From the NCBI GenBank assembly GCA_032988165.1, contig JANTQF010000308.1:1-42297 (forward strand): a DNA stretch of 42,297 nucleotides, written 5' to 3'. Of this stretch, positions 1 through 9,836 are shown in pieces. The notes beneath the pieces were generated by a model. The model saw only the letters and a list, made by a program, of their open reading frames with translations. It was not told the DNA's origin and made no database searches. The first letter of the stretch is position 1. Each line of letters starts with the position of its first letter. A program made the translations under genes and the position numbers. The stretch is from Emmonsiellopsis sp. PD_33 (Eukaryota > Ascomycota > Eurotiomycetes > Onygenales > Ajellomycetaceae).

Positions 1-334
1 GCATAGCCAGTGCATAAAAAAAATCAATTTTACCATACAAAATAGTGGGTATTACTATGTATCCACTATGCCTAAAAAGAAAAAAGGTAGTCCGAATAGC
101 GAAATGGTAGTCTGTGTATCAGCACCCCTTGGCGGGAGTGGGTTTAAGATTATCTTGGTCTGATTATGGTTCGGTGTGGTTCTAGCTCATCCCACACAAC
201 CCGATTCCCGCCGCCGCCATGGAGATGAAAAACACAACAAGCAGACACTCCGGGCTGGACGGAACAAGGGAGTCAACCGCCGGAAAGAAAGCTTGCAAGA
301 AACACATTCCCAACGACATCGAGAAGAGCAGAAA
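1..334. other. Left-edge spacer and 5' leader of the NRPS-like gene
   Basis: AT-rich left edge followed by the presumed promoter and 5' untranslated leader of the gene starting at 335. The reading frame of that gene stays open upstream to 176, but the extra 53 residues are mostly charged and polar (Arg, His, Lys, Gln, Glu) and look like translated leader. I see no other gene here. Confidence 0.5.
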
Positions 335-3300
335 ATGCCGACAATTGACATCTCCAAGGATTTATCGGCGCTTTTCTCTACACAGGTCCACGTGACCCCC
401 GATGCCCTCGCCCTCGAGGACGACAGGGCAAAATATACCTATGCAGAGCTCGATCAGAGGGTTGCTGAGCTTGCCCTTCGTCTCCGTCGACAGGGCGTTG
501 GCCGAGACAGTCTTGTTGGCGTGCTCCTCGGCCGCAGCGCTGACTATGTGATTGCCTGTCTGGCCGTGCTCCGGGCGGGAGGGGCTTTTCTTGTCCTCGA
601 GCTTGCATATCCCCCTAATCTTTTGGCGGATGTTATCGACGATTCAAGCCCGGCGGCTGTGATTACGAGTCGGAGTCATGCTGGAAAGATTAAAGAGGAC
701 ATCCCCCTCCTTTTTCTTGACGAAGAGGTCGCAGAGGTCAATGGAGTTGCAAAAGAGCTCCCTCCGTTGCCCGCGGACGATGATCTGGAGCGATTGGCCT
801 TTGTATCTTACTCGTCAGGCACCACGGGCCGTCCCAAGGGCATTGCAAACCCTCACAGAGCACCGGTATTATCATATGATCTAAGATTTGGTATTTCGGA
901 TCTTCAGCCGGGAGACCGTGTTGCTTGCAATGTCTTCTTCATCTGGGAAATCCTCCGCCCGCTTCTGCGAGGAGCCACCGTCTTCGCTGTCCCAGATGAT
1001 GCTAGTTATGATCCCGCTGTTCTCGTGGACCTATTGTCTGCTAAAGGCATCACGGAAACTCTCATGACGCCTACTCTTCTGGCCGCGGTACTCTCCCGAC
1101 ACCCGTCTCTTGGAGCTCGTCTCCCAGCGCTGCGTACCTTGTGGCTTAATGGGGAGGTGGTTACGACCGAATTAGCCCGCCGAGCGAGCAAGGCCCTTCC
1201 CAATACACGATTACTCAACTGCTATTCCGCTTGCGAAACTCATGAGATTGCCTGCGGAGATATTAGGGAAATGATTAGCGACGACTTGCTCTACTGCCCT
1301 GTTGGACTCCCCTTATATCCAAAGTACACGTATATCCTGGATGAGGGCGGAAATCCTGTGGAGGCGGGAGCCACTGGCGAACTGTGCATCGGCGGGAAAT
1401 TATTAGCACGTGGGTATCTCAATCGTCCCGAGACGACCGCCAAAGCATTTATTCCAAACCCATTCGATTCGACACCTGGAGCCCTTATGTACAGAACCGG
1501 AGATCGCGCACGTCTATTATCCTCGGGACTCTTAGAAATTAGTGGCCGAGTAGGAGCTATGATCAAACTCCGTGGTTATTCCGTCGTACCTGGCAAGGTG
1601 GAAAATGCTATCGTTGCTCATATGGCAGTCAGCGACTGCGTTGTGATCGCCCACGGGGAAGGTCTGGAGCGTCAATTGGTTGCCTACGTCGTCCCGGATA
1701 AGGAGAAGGCTTTGGGGTACCCGGTTGTAGAAATCAATGAATCGGGACACAGCCCAGGTGCACGACGCGCACTCTCTGAGCACCTCGCCCACTACATGAT
1801 TCCAGCCCTGTGGGTTGAGCTGGAAGAGCTTCCTACCCACGAGGTGTCTGGAAAGGTGGACCTCAAACGCCTTCCCCCACCACCAACTCCCAAAGTTATC
1901 AGTACCAATGGCCACAGGGAGCACGATCCAGTCAACCTTGACGCCATCGCTGAAATCTGGGCCGCAAGTCTTAAAGTTTCACGAAGTGCTATCACCCCTG
2001 AGCACAACTTTTTTGACCTTGGAGGCCACTCTCTCTCAATTGCCGACCTTGCTTCAAGGTTATCGAAAAACTTTGGCTTCCGTATTCCTCTCGATCGTCT
2101 AGTCGACCCTGCTACACTCAATGGTCATTTGCAAACCGTACGTGCAGTAAGGGATGGACATACTGCGGCTATGCAAGCAGATCTACCAGCTGTCTTGCGC
2201 GCTGACTCCGTTCTTGAAGAAGACATTCAGCCTTCCAACAAGACTGCATGCCCACTTAGCGATGCAGACACGGTCCTCTTAACCGGTGCCACAGGTTTCT
2301 TGGGTGCCTTCCTACTCAGTGACCTGCTGGAAGCAACCTCTGCCAAAATCATCTGTCTTGTGCGGTTTAATGACCCCACGGAAGAAGATGGCCCTGGCGG
2401 CATTGCAAGAATCCGTAGAAATTTACTCGATTTGGGATTATGGAAGGATTCGATAATGGAGCGTGTTGAGATTTTGCCTGGGAATTTGTCCCGGAAACGG
2501 CTTGGACTTTCTCCCGAGGCTTTTGATGAGCTCGCTACTCGAGTCCAGGTCATCATTCACGCCGCTGCCACTGTCAACCTTGTTTATCCATATGCAGCAT
2601 TGCGAGGCGCCAATGTAGGAGGCACAAGAGAGATCCTACGCCTAGCTTGTCGGGGCGGCGCCACTGTGCAATACGTATCCACAAACGGTGTGCTTCCTCC
2701 TTCTCAGGAAGGCTGGCCAGAAGATGCCATGCTTGACGTGGCCGATGTTCCCGAGAAGCTCCTTGACGGTTATGGCCAGACGAAATGGGTTGCCGAGCAG
2801 CTTGTGCTGGAAGCGGGCCGTCGGGGACTACCAACCAAGGTCCTACGAGCTGGCACTATCAGCGGACACAGTTCTACAGGGGCAGCTAATGCCTGGGATC
2901 TCCTGTCCGCATTGATCGTCGAATCGATTCACCTAGGCTATGCCCCAGATGTCCAGGGCTGGCGCGCCGAAATGACCCCAGTAGACTTTGTCAGCAGAGC
3001 AATCATCCACCTCTCCAATCAGACACACGCCAAACAAACTGTGTTCCATCTCGGCGATCCAGACCCCGTCGACACTCGCACCGTTTTCGATAACCTCAAG
3101 GACTTGGGGTATCCAACCCAGAGGCTAGGTTGGGATGAATGGGCTGCATTGTGGAATGAAAAACGAGCCTCCGCCAAGGGTGGTGATGGTGCTTTCACCG
3201 TTGACATTCTTCGCAGCGGCATGCCCACTGTCGAATTCCTCCGTGGAATCGTTGTATTGAATAACGCCGCCACCAGACCTTTTCGCGATACTGTCGAAAG

Positions 3301-4165
3301 ACCAAAGGTCGACACCACACTACTTGAAACATACACCCGCCATTGGTTTGCCCGTGGATGGCTGCCCCGTCCTCCAGTCCGACGGGATTCTCTCAACGGC
3401 GTTGCCCATATCACTAACAAAGGGCCTCTGAGCGGCCGCGTAGCCGTCATAACTGGTGCATCTTCCGGAATCGGCGCAGCCGTCGCTATCGCCCTTGCCC
3501 GGGAAGGCGCACATGTAGCTCTCGGTGCCCGCCGCACCGATGCCCTCGAAGCGGTTAAGCGCAGACTTCCCCTCCGCAACGGCAACAAGGCTATCATCCG
3601 CAAAACCGACGTCACCGACAGCGTTCAAGTAGACTCCCTCGTCCGCGCCACGACGGAAGAACTTGGCCCCGTCGACATCCTGGTCTCCTGTGCAGGCGTC
3701 ATGTACTTCACAATGATGGCAAACAACAAAACAGACGAATGGAACCGGACCGTCGACGTCAACTGCAAGGGCCTCCTACACTGTCTCTCCGCCACTGTCC
3801 CCGCCATGCTGTCCCGCGGCAGCGGGCACATCGTCGCCATCTCCTCCGATGCCGGACGCAAGGTGTTCCCGGGCCTAGGCGTCTATTCCGCAAGCAAGTT
3901 CTTCGTGGAAGCGACGCTGCAAAGTCTCCGACTAGAAACTGCCGGTCAAGGTTTGCGCGTGACAAGTGTGCAGCCGGGCAATACGGCGACGGATTTGCTG
4001 GGGATGTCGACGGATGCAGAGGCGATCAAGAAGTATGGTGAGCCGAGTGGTGCGCAGATTTTGGATCCGGAGGATATTGCGAATTCGATTGTCTATGCGT
4101 TGAAGCAGCCGGCGCATGTGTCTGTTAATGAAGTGCTGATTGAGCCGCGTGATGAGCCGATTTAG
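335..4165 (+). CDS. NRPS-like A-T-R-SDR enzyme, probable glycine betaine reductase (ATRR type)
   Basis: Single-exon gene, 1276 residues from the ATG at 335, chosen because the adenylation domain starts just behind it. Domain order is adenylation, thiolation, thioester reductase, then a second SDR reductase. Visible motifs: A3 YSSGTTGRPKG at about 159; A7 YRTGD; A10 SGKVD; thiolation LGGHS with the phosphopantetheine serine at about 566; reductase TGATGFLG at 650-657 with Y813 and K817; C-terminal SDR TGASSGIG at 1040-1047 with Y1184 and K1188. There is no condensation domain. The order and length match fungal ATRR, described from Aspergillus nidulans, which adenylates glycine betaine and reduces it twice via betaine aldehyde to choline using NADPH. 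The position that is Asp235 in GrsA-type A domains (it holds the substrate amino group) is Val200 here, and Trp204 is retained, which fits a quaternary ammonium substrate. Substrate is inferred from architecture; no biosynthetic cluster surrounds it. Confidence 0.85.
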   Translation: MPTIDISKDLSALFSTQVHVTPDALALEDDRAKYTYAELDQRVAELALRLRRQGVGRDSLVGVLLGRSADYVIACLAVLRAGGAFLVLELAYPPNLLADVIDDSSPAAVITSRSHAGKIKEDIPLLFLDEEVAEVNGVAKELPPLPADDDLERLAFVSYSSGTTGRPKGIANPHRAPVLSYDLRFGISDLQPGDRVACNVFFIWEILRPLLRGATVFAVPDDASYDPAVLVDLLSAKGITETLMTPTLLAAVLSRHPSLGARLPALRTLWLNGEVVTTELARRASKALPNTRLLNCYSACETHEIACGDIREMISDDLLYCPVGLPLYPKYTYILDEGGNPVEAGATGELCIGGKLLARGYLNRPETTAKAFIPNPFDSTPGALMYRTGDRARLLSSGLLEISGRVGAMIKLRGYSVVPGKVENAIVAHMAVSDCVVIAHGEGLERQLVAYVVPDKEKALGYPVVEINESGHSPGARRALSEHLAHYMIPALWVELEELPTHEVSGKVDLKRLPPPPTPKVISTNGHREHDPVNLDAIAEIWAASLKVSRSAITPEHNFFDLGGHSLSIADLASRLSKNFGFRIPLDRLVDPATLNGHLQTVRAVRDGHTAAMQADLPAVLRADSVLEEDIQPSNKTACPLSDADTVLLTGATGFLGAFLLSDLLEATSAKIICLVRFNDPTEEDGPGGIARIRRNLLDLGLWKDSIMERVEILPGNLSRKRLGLSPEAFDELATRVQVIIHAAATVNLVYPYAALRGANVGGTREILRLACRGGATVQYVSTNGVLPPSQEGWPEDAMLDVADVPEKLLDGYGQTKWVAEQLVLEAGRRGLPTKVLRAGTISGHSSTGAANAWDLLSALIVESIHLGYAPDVQGWRAEMTPVDFVSRAIIHLSNQTHAKQTVFHLGDPDPVDTRTVFDNLKDLGYPTQRLGWDEWAALWNEKRASAKGGDGAFTVDILRSGMPTVEFLRGIVVLNNAATRPFRDTVERPKVDTTLLETYTRHWFARGWLPRPPVRRDSLNGVAHITNKGPLSGRVAVITGASSGIGAAVAIALAREGAHVALGARRTDALEAVKRRLPLRNGNKAIIRKTDVTDSVQVDSLVRATTEELGPVDILVSCAGVMYFTMMANNKTDEWNRTVDVNCKGLLHCLSATVPAMLSRGSGHIVAISSDAGRKVFPGLGVYSASKFFVEATLQSLRLETAGQGLRVTSVQPGNTATDLLGMSTDAEAIKKYGEPSGAQILDPEDIANSIVYALKQPAHVSVNEVLIEPRDEPI

Positions 4166-5045
4166 ATTGGATTTTTCTTGTTCTTTTCTTTTTTCTTTAA
4201 GATTGTTCAAGGACTCGTTCTATTGTTTGATGGCGGTGAAGATGATGATATTAGATTTTAATCGCCTTTTTTGGTTTTTAGAAGATACTTGGAAAGGATG
4301 GCTGCGTTGCACGCATTGTCATGTTTGTCCGTCATGGTATAATTAATCCTACCTATCTGCGTATTTCGGAATGATGGGCTTGTTATCTTGTGTTTTGTTT
4401 TCTTTATTTTTCAATCTTCCAATGATTTTTCTATTAGAATTTGTTTGGTTGGTTTTTGATTGTTCGGCCTTTTCGGTGGTATGAGCTTGAGTTTATAAGG
4501 TTGGTGGAGGAAGAGATCGCAGGGTAATAAATAAGTGCTATGCAAGTTGGACAAAATTGTCAAGGTACAAAGATTTTTGAAGAATAGGGAGATGTAATCG
4601 TCAAGGTAGAACTAATACATAATAGGTTATGCATTGTTAATAGAGATCAAGATCCTTCAAGTTTCCATGTACATGTATGTACACGATGATGCAGGGTTGA
4701 TCTGATCAGATAAGATCAGGGGTGATCCACGTGATCCAGGAGCCCCGCCCTAGCCCTAGTTGCCTAAAACAGACCCAGAGGATCAGGAGCATCCCAACCT
4801 CATTCCTCTCCAACAGGCCAATTCCCTCCCGCATCCCGCCACAAGCCGACGATATCAAGGGGCAGGTCGTGGACGAGACTGGTTTTGATAAAGTCCATCT
4901 TTTAGTTAACTATTTCTTTGACCTGCCAACCGAATCGCAGCGAGAAAGCCAGACCAGCAACCGAAAGCACCTTTCATGATATTTACTTCTATCCAGCCAT
5001 ACCTTTCTCATAGTAAATTCTCTCCTTTCCCACGCAATAGCCATT
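4166..5045. other. Intergenic region between NRPS-like and F-box/ankyrin genes
   Basis: The first 300 bases are T-rich and look like the 3' untranslated region of the upstream gene. A GATC-rich patch (about 4697-4738) contains TGATCA, a GATA motif and CACGTG, and could belong to the promoter of the downstream gene. No coding region is supported. Confidence 0.4.
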
Positions 5046-6416
5046 ATGTCAATCGAGCGTCTTCCTACTGAGCTGTTGCATTCCATCCTATCTCTTGTTA
5101 TCACCCCGTCATGGCCAGAGGTCAAGGAAGAGAGGGAGACCAGAAGGGTGTGTTGCTTAGTATCTCGTAAGATATAATTGATTCCTTAGGTCAGTTTCCC
5201 AGTATATTATACCTTTACTCACGACTTGTTAGGTACCTGGAACCTCGTCGTTCAAAATTTCAGGATTGAACCTGACTCGCTATTGTGCTTGGCCAATTAT
5301 GCCCCAGAGCAGACGATGCTGCCTCAGCTGATTTACCTATGCGACAGCCATAGAACCGGATCTCCCGTCGGTATGAATTCATCTCTCTGCGTCTCAATCA
5401 AACGCCACCACAACAAGGTGGCTACGTTCATTGTGCAAAAGGGTCTTGTAAATCTTGATCAAGAGAAAGCCCCACTTCTCTACGCCGCGAAGAAGGAGAA
5501 CGAAGAGATGGTGCAGCTGTTATTGGAGAACGGCGCTGATCCCAACACGCACATATTCTCTGCGGGGGTGCACTGTCTCCATGCAACGGCAGAAGTTGGG
5601 AACCTAAGCATCGCAACGCGACTTTTAGACAGCGGCTCGCATATAAATAGCCATATTATTCGTCGTGGACTCAGCCTAACCCCGATAATCTGCGCGCTTG
5701 AACATGCCAAATGGCAAATGGCAAAATTACTATTCGACAGGGGCGCCAACATATCACCGGATAATATATTCAGCTTCGGCCGTTATAAATTCGATTACAC
5801 ATGTTTCGACTTTTTGCAGGTCATGGTCGACTTTGCACAAGACAGTAGACGGCCTAGGCCCGATCTACTAGATGACTTGTTACTTGAGACGGTACATCAT
5901 GGCCTTATCCAGTCGGTTGATTTCCTGCTTGATAACGGGGCAAACCTAGCCACCCTGGCAGAACGGGGAGCGGATGCGCTACGTCGTGGATTTTCGTTAA
6001 CATGCGTTGATCCTGCACCTGTCTTGAAACTACTCATCGAGAACGGCGTAGACGTCAACGTGACGGACTCTAGGGGGGACACGCCACTTCTGCAGGTCTT
6101 GCAGCTACCACAGAAGGATAAAGATGCAACGGTACAAGCGCTCGTAAATGCCGGTGCAGACCTGGATATTGCTGACAAACGAAACGGAGAGACGCCGCTT
6201 CACTTGGCAGCATACTATGGGAATAAGCGCCGATTACAGATGCTGCTCGACGGCGGAGCTTCCATTAAACTCAATAATCGGGGCGAAACACCAATGGATG
6301 TTGCGCGGCTATTTGGATATACCGATATAGCGGACTATCTTTCGAAATATTCCGAGGACGATACTTCAGGCGTGCGGGAGTCGACTCTTGGGCGGTTATC
6401 GGAAGGGGAATTGTGA
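5046..6416 (+). CDS. F-box-like, ankyrin-repeat protein
   Basis: Two exons, 5046-5166 and 5233-6416, joined by a 66-bp phase-1 intron (GTAAGA...TTAG), giving 434 residues. The short first exon starts MSIERLPTELLHSILS, the Leu-Pro...Ile pattern of an F-box start. The rest is an ankyrin solenoid. Clear repeat ends include VQLLLENGADPN, ATRLLDSGSHIN, AKLLFDRGANIS, LKLLIENGVDVN, VQALVNAGADLD and LQMLLDGGASIK, with a canonical GETPLHLAAYYGN near residue 360. F-box proteins usually recruit substrates to SCF ubiquitin ligases, with the ankyrin repeats contacting the partner; that role is inference. Many filamentous ascomycetes carry large, rapidly evolving families of this type. The gene is isolated on its strand. 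Confidence 0.75.
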
Positions 6417-7397
6417 TTGTGACCCAGGTAGTTTAACAAAGAAATAAACTGTGTACCAAGGTGGATTTTATCTATAGAGATCCGTGACTCCCTTCTTGTC
6501 AAACACCCCAATGTGCAGTTATGAACTCAACCAATCATGATATTTCGACCAAACGCTCCGCCCCTGCATCCTTAAAACACACATAACTAACCAAAGCCCC
6601 AAACTCATCCATTATGAGGTATCAACAAAAAATCACTTTCAAACGGCCCATCTAGTTGACTGACCGACACCGGCCGCTGGCGCATATGGATTATTAGTGA
6701 ACTACGCACGTTAGCTTGCTGAACCAACTAAATGCTTAGGAATGAATAACTTGTTAGTTAAAGATCCTAAACTACGGAGCAAGCACTCAGGCAACCATCA
6801 TCAGAAGAGTTAAATAGCTACTGACTCATAAATCCATTAAAAAAAGGAAAACGCTTACAATCCGCAAGCTATCACTCCTGTCACAGACCAGATGAACAAC
6901 ATCACGCACCCTTCATAACGCGCTAAGGTTGTAATCCTGCCAATGAAGTTAACTAGTTAACTAATTCCGATAATAGCTAGATATACAGCCGAGCCCTATC
7001 CATCCCTCATCCTGGCACGATGTTTTGGATTTTTTTGACTGCTGACGTCCTTTACGGACGAGAAGGGGGGAAGGATTTCACGGCCGTTGTGACGTGCATA
7101 GGGGATAGGGTCAAAGTGTCTGGGGGTTAACACCGGGATGGGGGGTGTATATATGCGGAGCTGTAGGCAATGAATAAATAAATAAATAAATGCGTTCTTT
7201 AGCAGACAGGTAAAAAGTACTCTTTTGTTCAAGTCGTCCGCGATTAAGCTACGAAAACGTTCCAAAGAGACTGCCTTTCTATCTATCTTATAAACTAGTA
7301 GCTATCTCCTCCGCGCAATCAAAGACTTGAATCCAGCATCCAAGCACCTCTTTCCCCTTAGAAAGCCGAACTGAAAGAGAGAGAAAAAAGCCAAAAG
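6417..7397. other. Gene-free spacer with a 16-bp palindrome and an AATA microsatellite
   Basis: Almost 1 kb with no supportable coding region. It contains a perfect 16-bp palindrome at 6947-6962, several GTTA/TTAG-rich stretches around 6700-6780, and a short (AATA)n tract at 7173-7191. The right end should hold the promoter of the dehydrogenase pseudogene. Confidence 0.4.
6947..6962. repeat. Perfect 16-bp palindrome
   Basis: AGTTAACTAGTTAACT reads identically on both strands. It consists of two GTTAAC elements around a central TA. It could be a dimeric protein-binding site or chance in AT-rich DNA. Confidence 0.5.
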
Positions 7398-8518
7398 ATG
7401 GCGCTGAACTACAACCCCGACACAGACATCCCCGACCTCAGCGGGAAAGTAATTCTCATCACAGGAGGTATGTATGAGTTCACTCAAACACCTTAATCTC
7501 GCCTTACCTTACCTATCCCGACCCCCTTTCCCTCGTCTTATCATTCCGCCAACACCCCCCCAGGCACCCCCGGCCTAGGCGCCGAAACAATCCGCCAACT
7601 ATCCAAACACTCCCCGCTCACACCTACTTCACCGGCCGCACCTCCTCCGCCGCGGACTCCCTCATCGCCGAACTCTCCAAGACATCCCCCAAACCAACAA
7701 CGAACCTCACCTACATCCCCTGCGACCAATCCTCCCTCAGCTCCGTCGCCTCGGCCGCAAAAACCTTCCTCGACAAATCGCAGAACCGGCTGGACCTCTT
7801 GATCTGCAATGCGGGCATCATGATTGTGCCGCTTGCGGTGTCGAAGGATGGATATGAGATATAGTTCGCGGTGAACCATACGGCGCATGCGCTGCTGATT
7901 AGATTGTGCTTGCGCGCGCTGCGGGCCGCGGGGGGGCAAGGGGAGGATTGTGTAGCTGACGTCGATGGGGTTTACCATGGCGAAGGGGGTCAAGTTTGAA
8001 ACGTTGAGGAGTAATCAGGCGGAACTTGGTACGTTTTGTTTTCCTTTTTCGTCACTTACTTCATCCAGCATGCGTCGCAATTGCTAAACAATCCAACCCC
8101 CACCTTTCTAGGCAATTTCGTCCGCGCCCCCTACATGCTATACAGCCAAAGCAAGCTCGCCAACATCCTCTACGCATCCGAGCTCGCCCGACGGTGTCCC
8201 GAAATTACCAGCACCGCCATCCACCCGGGCGTGATCCGGGATACAGAATTAACCAGCTACATGAATTGGTTCGGGTTTCTCATGATCAAGATCGGTACGA
8301 GAAAGCTGTTGCACCTCGAGACGCCGGAGGGTGCATATTATACGATATGGTCCGCGACGGCGCCGCTAGGAGATGATGGGAAGAATAGGAAGCTGGTCGC
8401 TGGGGGTCTATATGGTCCGGTGGGTCAGGTTGTCCCTCATACGGAGGCGTCCAAGGATGAGAACCTCGCGGGGGAGTTGTGGGAGTGGACAGAGAAGGCG
8501 ATTAAGGAGTTTTTGTAG
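7398..8518 (+). pseudogene. Decayed short-chain dehydrogenase/reductase (retinol-dehydrogenase-like)
   Basis: Three exons are visible: 7398-7467, 7564-8028 and 8112-8518, with consistent phase-1 introns. Exon 1 runs into TGGTPGLG, the Rossmann cofactor motif; exon 2 holds the LLICNAGIM motif; exon 3 holds YSQSKLAN with the catalytic Tyr and Lys, and ends at a normal stop. Exon 2 is broken at four places: a missing base near 7614-7616, an in-frame TAG at 7862-7864 where the family has Gln before Phe, an extra base near 7941-7944, and a second TAG at 7953-7955 where Gln is also plausible. Exon 3 is clean. The reading assumes no sequencing error; four lesions inside 350 bases make real decay more likely than error. 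Confidence 0.75.
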
Positions 8519-9581
8519 CGACTTATTTTTTTGCTCTTCGAGGGAGTTTTGTTGGTGTCCTTTTTTTTGTCCCTTTTTGCTGCTTTTCAGCATAATTTTG
8601 TTGAGAAGACTTGTTGCTGCTGTTTCTCCTTTGTGTATTTTTGTTCTGGATGGTCAGTGACGAATGATAGCAAGGCGCCTCTCTAGACTGAAGTGTACGG
8701 CCGTAATTATAAATGGTTGCAGGCATACCACTCCCCTTTCCGATATTAATAATAGCCCTAAATCGACAGATAAATAGCACAGATAAATATTGTCATTATT
8801 GGTTACTTTCACCGTTCCATCATGCAGGTAGATTTCCCCTCTTCGTTCAGTTCATAGTTTTCTTGTCTCAACTCACCCCTCATTTGCCCTCCGGTCCCTT
8901 TCCAGCGTCACAATCCAACCTCCTCTCAACCGAAAGGAAAAAGACATGCCGCCCCCAAATAATGAGATATGTTGACGGCACCGGAACCCAGTTCAAGGAA
9001 TTTGGGTTGAGGCCTAACCCGACACAGAGAAGATTCCAGAATGCGGTTCGAAAAACTCGTAAAGTCAGCGGTAAACAGGAACGAATACGGACAAAGATGA
9101 CACGAGAAATATAAAAATCATCAAGCCTCCACGACTCGGCTCGAATGAGCAGCGTTTAAAGTAGTAGTTATCCGGCCAGGGTGTGGGCAAGAAATATTGC
9201 GCAGCGGGCGCTAAATAGATCATCCGCTTGCGGGCTTTTGATGCTTCGCACACCAATCACAAGGATCCGGGGGTGGGGGGCGGTCAGGAAGAGTGGCAGT
9301 GGAAGGTGAACGTGATGCCTGCATGATCTTCAACCTTTCACTTCACGTTCCCTCCTTGGGGACATCTGTACCGCTGACAGCCCGCAATTGGGTATACTCT
9401 CGCACTATCACATAGTCATATCGAGATATCCGAACCCCTGTTTTGTGCAGAGCGAATTGCTGCATGGATTCCATCGTTGGAGCAAGACGAGTTGGTAATG
9501 GAATAGGTCGCTGGACTATAGATCGGCAACCGCTGCCAGCGGTCTGAATGGGGCTACCCAGGCAGGAGGGGTTCAGTGAGT
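8519..9581. other. Gene-free spacer
   Basis: T-rich 3' flank of the pseudogene, then mixed sequence. Two GATAAATA direct repeats lie near 8766-8786. I see no convincing coding region on either strand. Confidence 0.4.
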
Positions 9582-9605
9582 TTCCGATGCGGAAAGCTTA
9601 TTCCG
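9582..9605. promoter_or_regulatory. Three CGG/CCG half-sites, Zn2Cys6-type binding candidate
   Basis: TTCCG-ATG-CGGAA is followed directly by a third half-site TTCCG, so 9590-9605 reads CGG-N10-CCG, the inverted spacing used by Put3-like fungal zinc-cluster regulators. It lies about 95 bp upstream of a TATAAAAG box. Binding is inferred from the motif alone. Confidence 0.35.
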
Positions 9606-9700
9606 CTCAGATTTGGGCCCTCCGTCCAAGAGTTCCGGGGCTCACTACTCCGTTTTCATCTCACATGTTGTTGTTGGAGCTCATCTGCCTGGATAACAAA

Positions 9701-9836
9701 TATAAAAGAGCTGTCTGACTAAAAAGCTGCGGTCGATCCACCCTCCACGCAATTCTGATCGACGATAAGTATGCCTTGCGTGTATTGTAAACCTGCCAAG
9801 GACTCCTCAGAGCAAAAGGTACCGGAAGAGCGATAG
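9701..9836 (+). promoter_or_regulatory. Promoter-like element leading to a 21-codon ORF
   Basis: TATAAAAG at 9701 is followed 70 bp later by an ATG at 9771 that opens a 21-residue frame, MPCVYCKPAKDSSEQK and five more residues, with a CxxC pair, ending at TAG 9836. No continuation by splicing was found. This may be the remains of a lost gene, a non-coding transcript start, or chance. Confidence 0.3.

Noticed and set aside
176..334. N-terminal extension of the NRPS-like reading frame to 176
   Set aside because: The added residues are charged and polar with no domain resemblance; the A domain begins just after the ATG at 335.
3019..3615. Long minus-strand open frame (198 codons) inside the NRPS-like gene
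   Set aside because: Fully antisense to conserved reductase coding sequence; Arg/Ser/Thr-rich shadow frame with no family resemblance.
335..4165. A secondary-metabolite gene cluster around the NRPS-like gene
   Set aside because: The neighbours are an ankyrin protein, a dead dehydrogenase and a cation antiporter; there is no regulator, P450, transporter or tailoring set, and ATRR is a primary-metabolism enzyme.
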